From Perkinsus marinus ATCC 50983 (lineage: Eukaryota; Perkinsozoa; Perkinsida; Perkinsidae): a stretch of DNA of 64,000 nt. The stretch spans positions 164,916 through 228,915 of the forward strand of contig NW_003209437.1 of assembly GCF_000006405.1 (NCBI RefSeq). Direction: 5' to 3'. Below the pieces are notes generated by a model that was given only the letters and a program-made list of their open reading frames with translations, was not told where the DNA came from and ran no database searches. The position numbers were made by a program, and so were the translations under genes. Each line of letters opens with the position of its first letter. The stretch's first letter is position 1. This document shows positions 62,139-64,000 of this stretch, one piece after another.

Positions 62139-62900
62139 TCGCTACGATCAGTTTAGTTAGTAGATCGTAATATATCTTCATGATAGTAGTCGTTTTACTT
62201 GGCTGAACTAGAACCAAACAGGGCATTCTTTGATATCTATATTTGTATGACAGCGAGTAGCGATTTTTTCTATGGCGGATTGAGATTGTGTTTTCTCAGT
62301 GTCTCAGGGATAATAGGCAAGTTAGGATTCCTTGGGGAAGGTAGAGATTCGCGAGCGGCGTTTGTAAGATTTTGCCATGTAGCAGAAAGGAGCGGACTGT
62401 TTAATGTATAATCATATAAGGGAGAGTTATGGACAGGACTATTATCTAGTTTATCGTGGCTTCCTGGGTAGTGAATTGACCTCCTTGTGCATTGATAATT
62501 GAGCAAGTCCTTTATTCGATTAGTATACTCGAGTTGTGGATACCCATGAATATGCACAGTGTTTTCCTCCGTTCACTGCTTGTGGGAAACGGATTCCGAG
62601 TCCAACGTGAATGTAACGTGAATGTAGTTTCATTAGTAGCTACTACTAAGAGACGCGGCATGGGAAGCCATGATGGACTCTACGTCTCCCAGGGCGAATA
62701 ACTCTCAACATGAGAGTCTTGGGTGCTTCGTACATAGTATACTCAGATCAATGCAAGTCAAACTATTTATGCACACGCATGCCTTATCGCCACATACATT
62801 CTGTAGTTCACGATTTGTACTGCTGCTAGTCGACCTGCCCTAACTCTCACGCCGGCCCTTGGTCAACGACATGCGCAAGGTGAGAGGTTTTAGTGACAAC
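62139..62900. other. Intergenic region after GDH
   Basis: About 750 bp between convergent genes. AT-rich. Frames at 62199-62411 and 62270-62557 lie on opposite strands of the same DNA and carry no motif. Nothing recognised. Confidence 0.5.
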
Positions 62901-62928
62901 AAGGAACACACTCTAGGTTACAAGAAAC

Positions 62929-63718
62929 TCACGAGTCCCCCTTGGGATCGTCGAAGAATAACTTGGATGGATCAATGGAACCGGATTTCACTTCAGAACT
63001 CGCACAAGCCCCGTGTCGCCCTCTTCTCCTTTCAACCGCCAGTAGTTTCTTCTGGAGTTTGGCCGCTTTTCTCATCTTACGGTTGGCAAGTCCGCGACCG
63101 CCTGACATAATGACGTACACTCAGCACGAGAATTGGTCAGCTCTCACGCTTCTTCTCCCCTGTAATCTGGGAACCCTGGATTCTGATCGCTAAGAAATCC
63201 GCGCTCTCCAAGTCACCGGCAACTGGCAACCCTTCTTGGTCGCTCAGTGTGGTGAGAGGTTCCTCGTCGGCATAAGGAACGGCTGCTAGTTCCTCATGGG
63301 TAAAATGTTCTTCACCGATGTTCCAATGACATCTATCCAATCCCTCTTCCAGTTCTACTGAGACACCAGTATTGCTAGCATCTTGAGAACATTCGCAGCC
63401 CACCTTGACTCGAATCTCGAGAACCATGACCTCTCCGAAAGATCGGCCCTTCCTGGTTCGCCGTTGAGTAGCCCAGTCCCCGGCGACCGTGATTCGGGTT
63501 GGCATGGACTGTATGATCCTCGGCATTCGGCACCTGAAAATTTAGAGAACTGATCGTTTCTGATCGTCGTCGGCCGGCTCTCACGTAGCCCATCCGGATG
63601 AGTAGATCTGCGCCAGGTCCATAGCGTTTCTTCAACTGATTCTGGTAATCATACCATTTGTTCCCATAGCGTTCCGACGAGGAAGTAGAGTCGTGTTGAT
63701 GATCCCCATTCTGAGTCA
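62929..63718 (-). CDS. Unrecognised basic protein with a G-patch-like segment
   Basis: Start at 63718 (MTQNGDHQHDSTSSSERYGN). The first exon has YQNQLKKRYGPGADLLIRMG then YVRAGR, which resembles the opening of a G-patch (GxxLLxxMGYxxG), but the later glycines were not found after the intron. The second exon (about 63530-63150) reads RITVAGDWATQRRTRKGRSF and then an acidic stretch EELAAVPYADEEPLTTLSDQ. After another intron comes GRGLANRKMRKAAKLQKKLL with AVERRRGRHG, strongly basic, and SKLFFDDPKGDS. A donor-like GTGAGT follows at about 62930, so a further 3' exon is possible and the end is uncertain. Likely nuclear or nucleolar by composition; function unknown. Confidence 0.45.
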
Positions 63719-63927
63719 TTATCGACGCCTGCCACGATGGCCTCAACCATTTGCATGAAACTCGATACGGAATGCAACCCATTCAATTCCAACAGAGAAA
63801 CCACTTCGAGGTGACCAGGAATAAATTCGGCTTAACCCGAGCTGAATGAATGGTACTCTTTCTCTTACAGTGTAACATATGATACAGCAAGACGGTAGAC
63901 CAGCACAGTGAGAAACAAGAAATCAAT

Positions 63928-64000
63928 TTATTCCAGCTCGTGACTAGAGCAGTTGGCCTCCTGGTAACGGAGGATAGCATCTTTCACGCATTCATACGTC
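63928..64000 (-). CDS. 3' end of a gene running in from the right edge
   Basis: The last 23 codons read on the minus strand end in YECVKDAILRYQEANCSSHE then LE and stop TAA at 63928-63930. The stretch is codon-like and helical, but too short to assign to a family. The start lies outside the window. Confidence 0.4.
   Translation of the reverse strand, partial: TYECVKDAILRYQEANCSSHELE

Overview
The window reads as nuclear DNA of a gene-dense unicellular eukaryote. Genes lie on both strands and are cut by many introns of about 45-80 nt with GT-AG (rarely GC-AG) ends. Base composition is balanced, and I see no operons, insertion sequences or CRISPR. An intraflagellar transport protein (IFT54) and the dynein regulator LIS1 imply a flagellated cell. 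The large NAD-type glutamate dehydrogenase with ankyrin repeats, a Raf-like (TKL) kinase with ankyrin repeats, an EF-hand protein with a candidate myristoylation start and the short dense introns together suggest an alveolate, perhaps a Perkinsus-like protist. That placement is inference; no marker such as rRNA is present.

Layout. 0-10 kb: the tail of a TruD/PUS7 pseudouridine synthase, IFT54 with a tRNA-Asn gene nested inside it, NSA2 (60S biogenesis) and an ArfGAP on the minus strand, and a RanBP2-type zinc-finger RNA-binding protein. 10-21 kb, all minus: an ethanolamine-phosphate phospho-lyase-like aminotransferase, LIS1 and a SEN1/senataxin helicase. 21-34 kb: an ER M28 peptidase (ERMP1-like), an unknown multipass membrane protein, a U2SURP/SR140-like splicing factor, an EF-hand protein, an unknown membrane protein, an RRM protein and an SLC25 carrier. 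34-43 kb, plus: a protein built from at least six PHAX-like RNA-binding modules, then an ankyrin-TKL kinase. 44-52 kb, minus: two neighbouring PHD-finger proteins of the same unusual design and a choline dehydrogenase. 52-62 kb, plus: a TM9SF/EMP70 nonaspanin, a DDX5/DBP2 DEAD-box helicase and the glutamate dehydrogenase. 62-64 kb: the minus-strand ends of two poorly recognised genes.

Many genes serve RNA work (PUS7, NSA2, ZnF-RanBP2, SEN1, U2SURP, RRM, multi-PHAX, DDX5), with separate membrane-traffic (ArfGAP, TM9SF, ERMP1) and metabolic (ETNPPL-like, CHDH, GDH) genes. They are neighbours rather than an operon. The most unusual items are the tandem PHAX protein, the frame change in GDH that sits exactly on a U_UUU_UUC heptamer, the tRNA gene nested in IFT54 with its duplicated 3' end, and the paired PHD modules. 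Exon ends were placed by eye from reading frame, splice signals and remembered family motifs. Where frame arithmetic closed exactly (TM9SF, DDX5, ERMP1, RanBP2-ZnF, SLC25) they are firm; elsewhere they are approximate.
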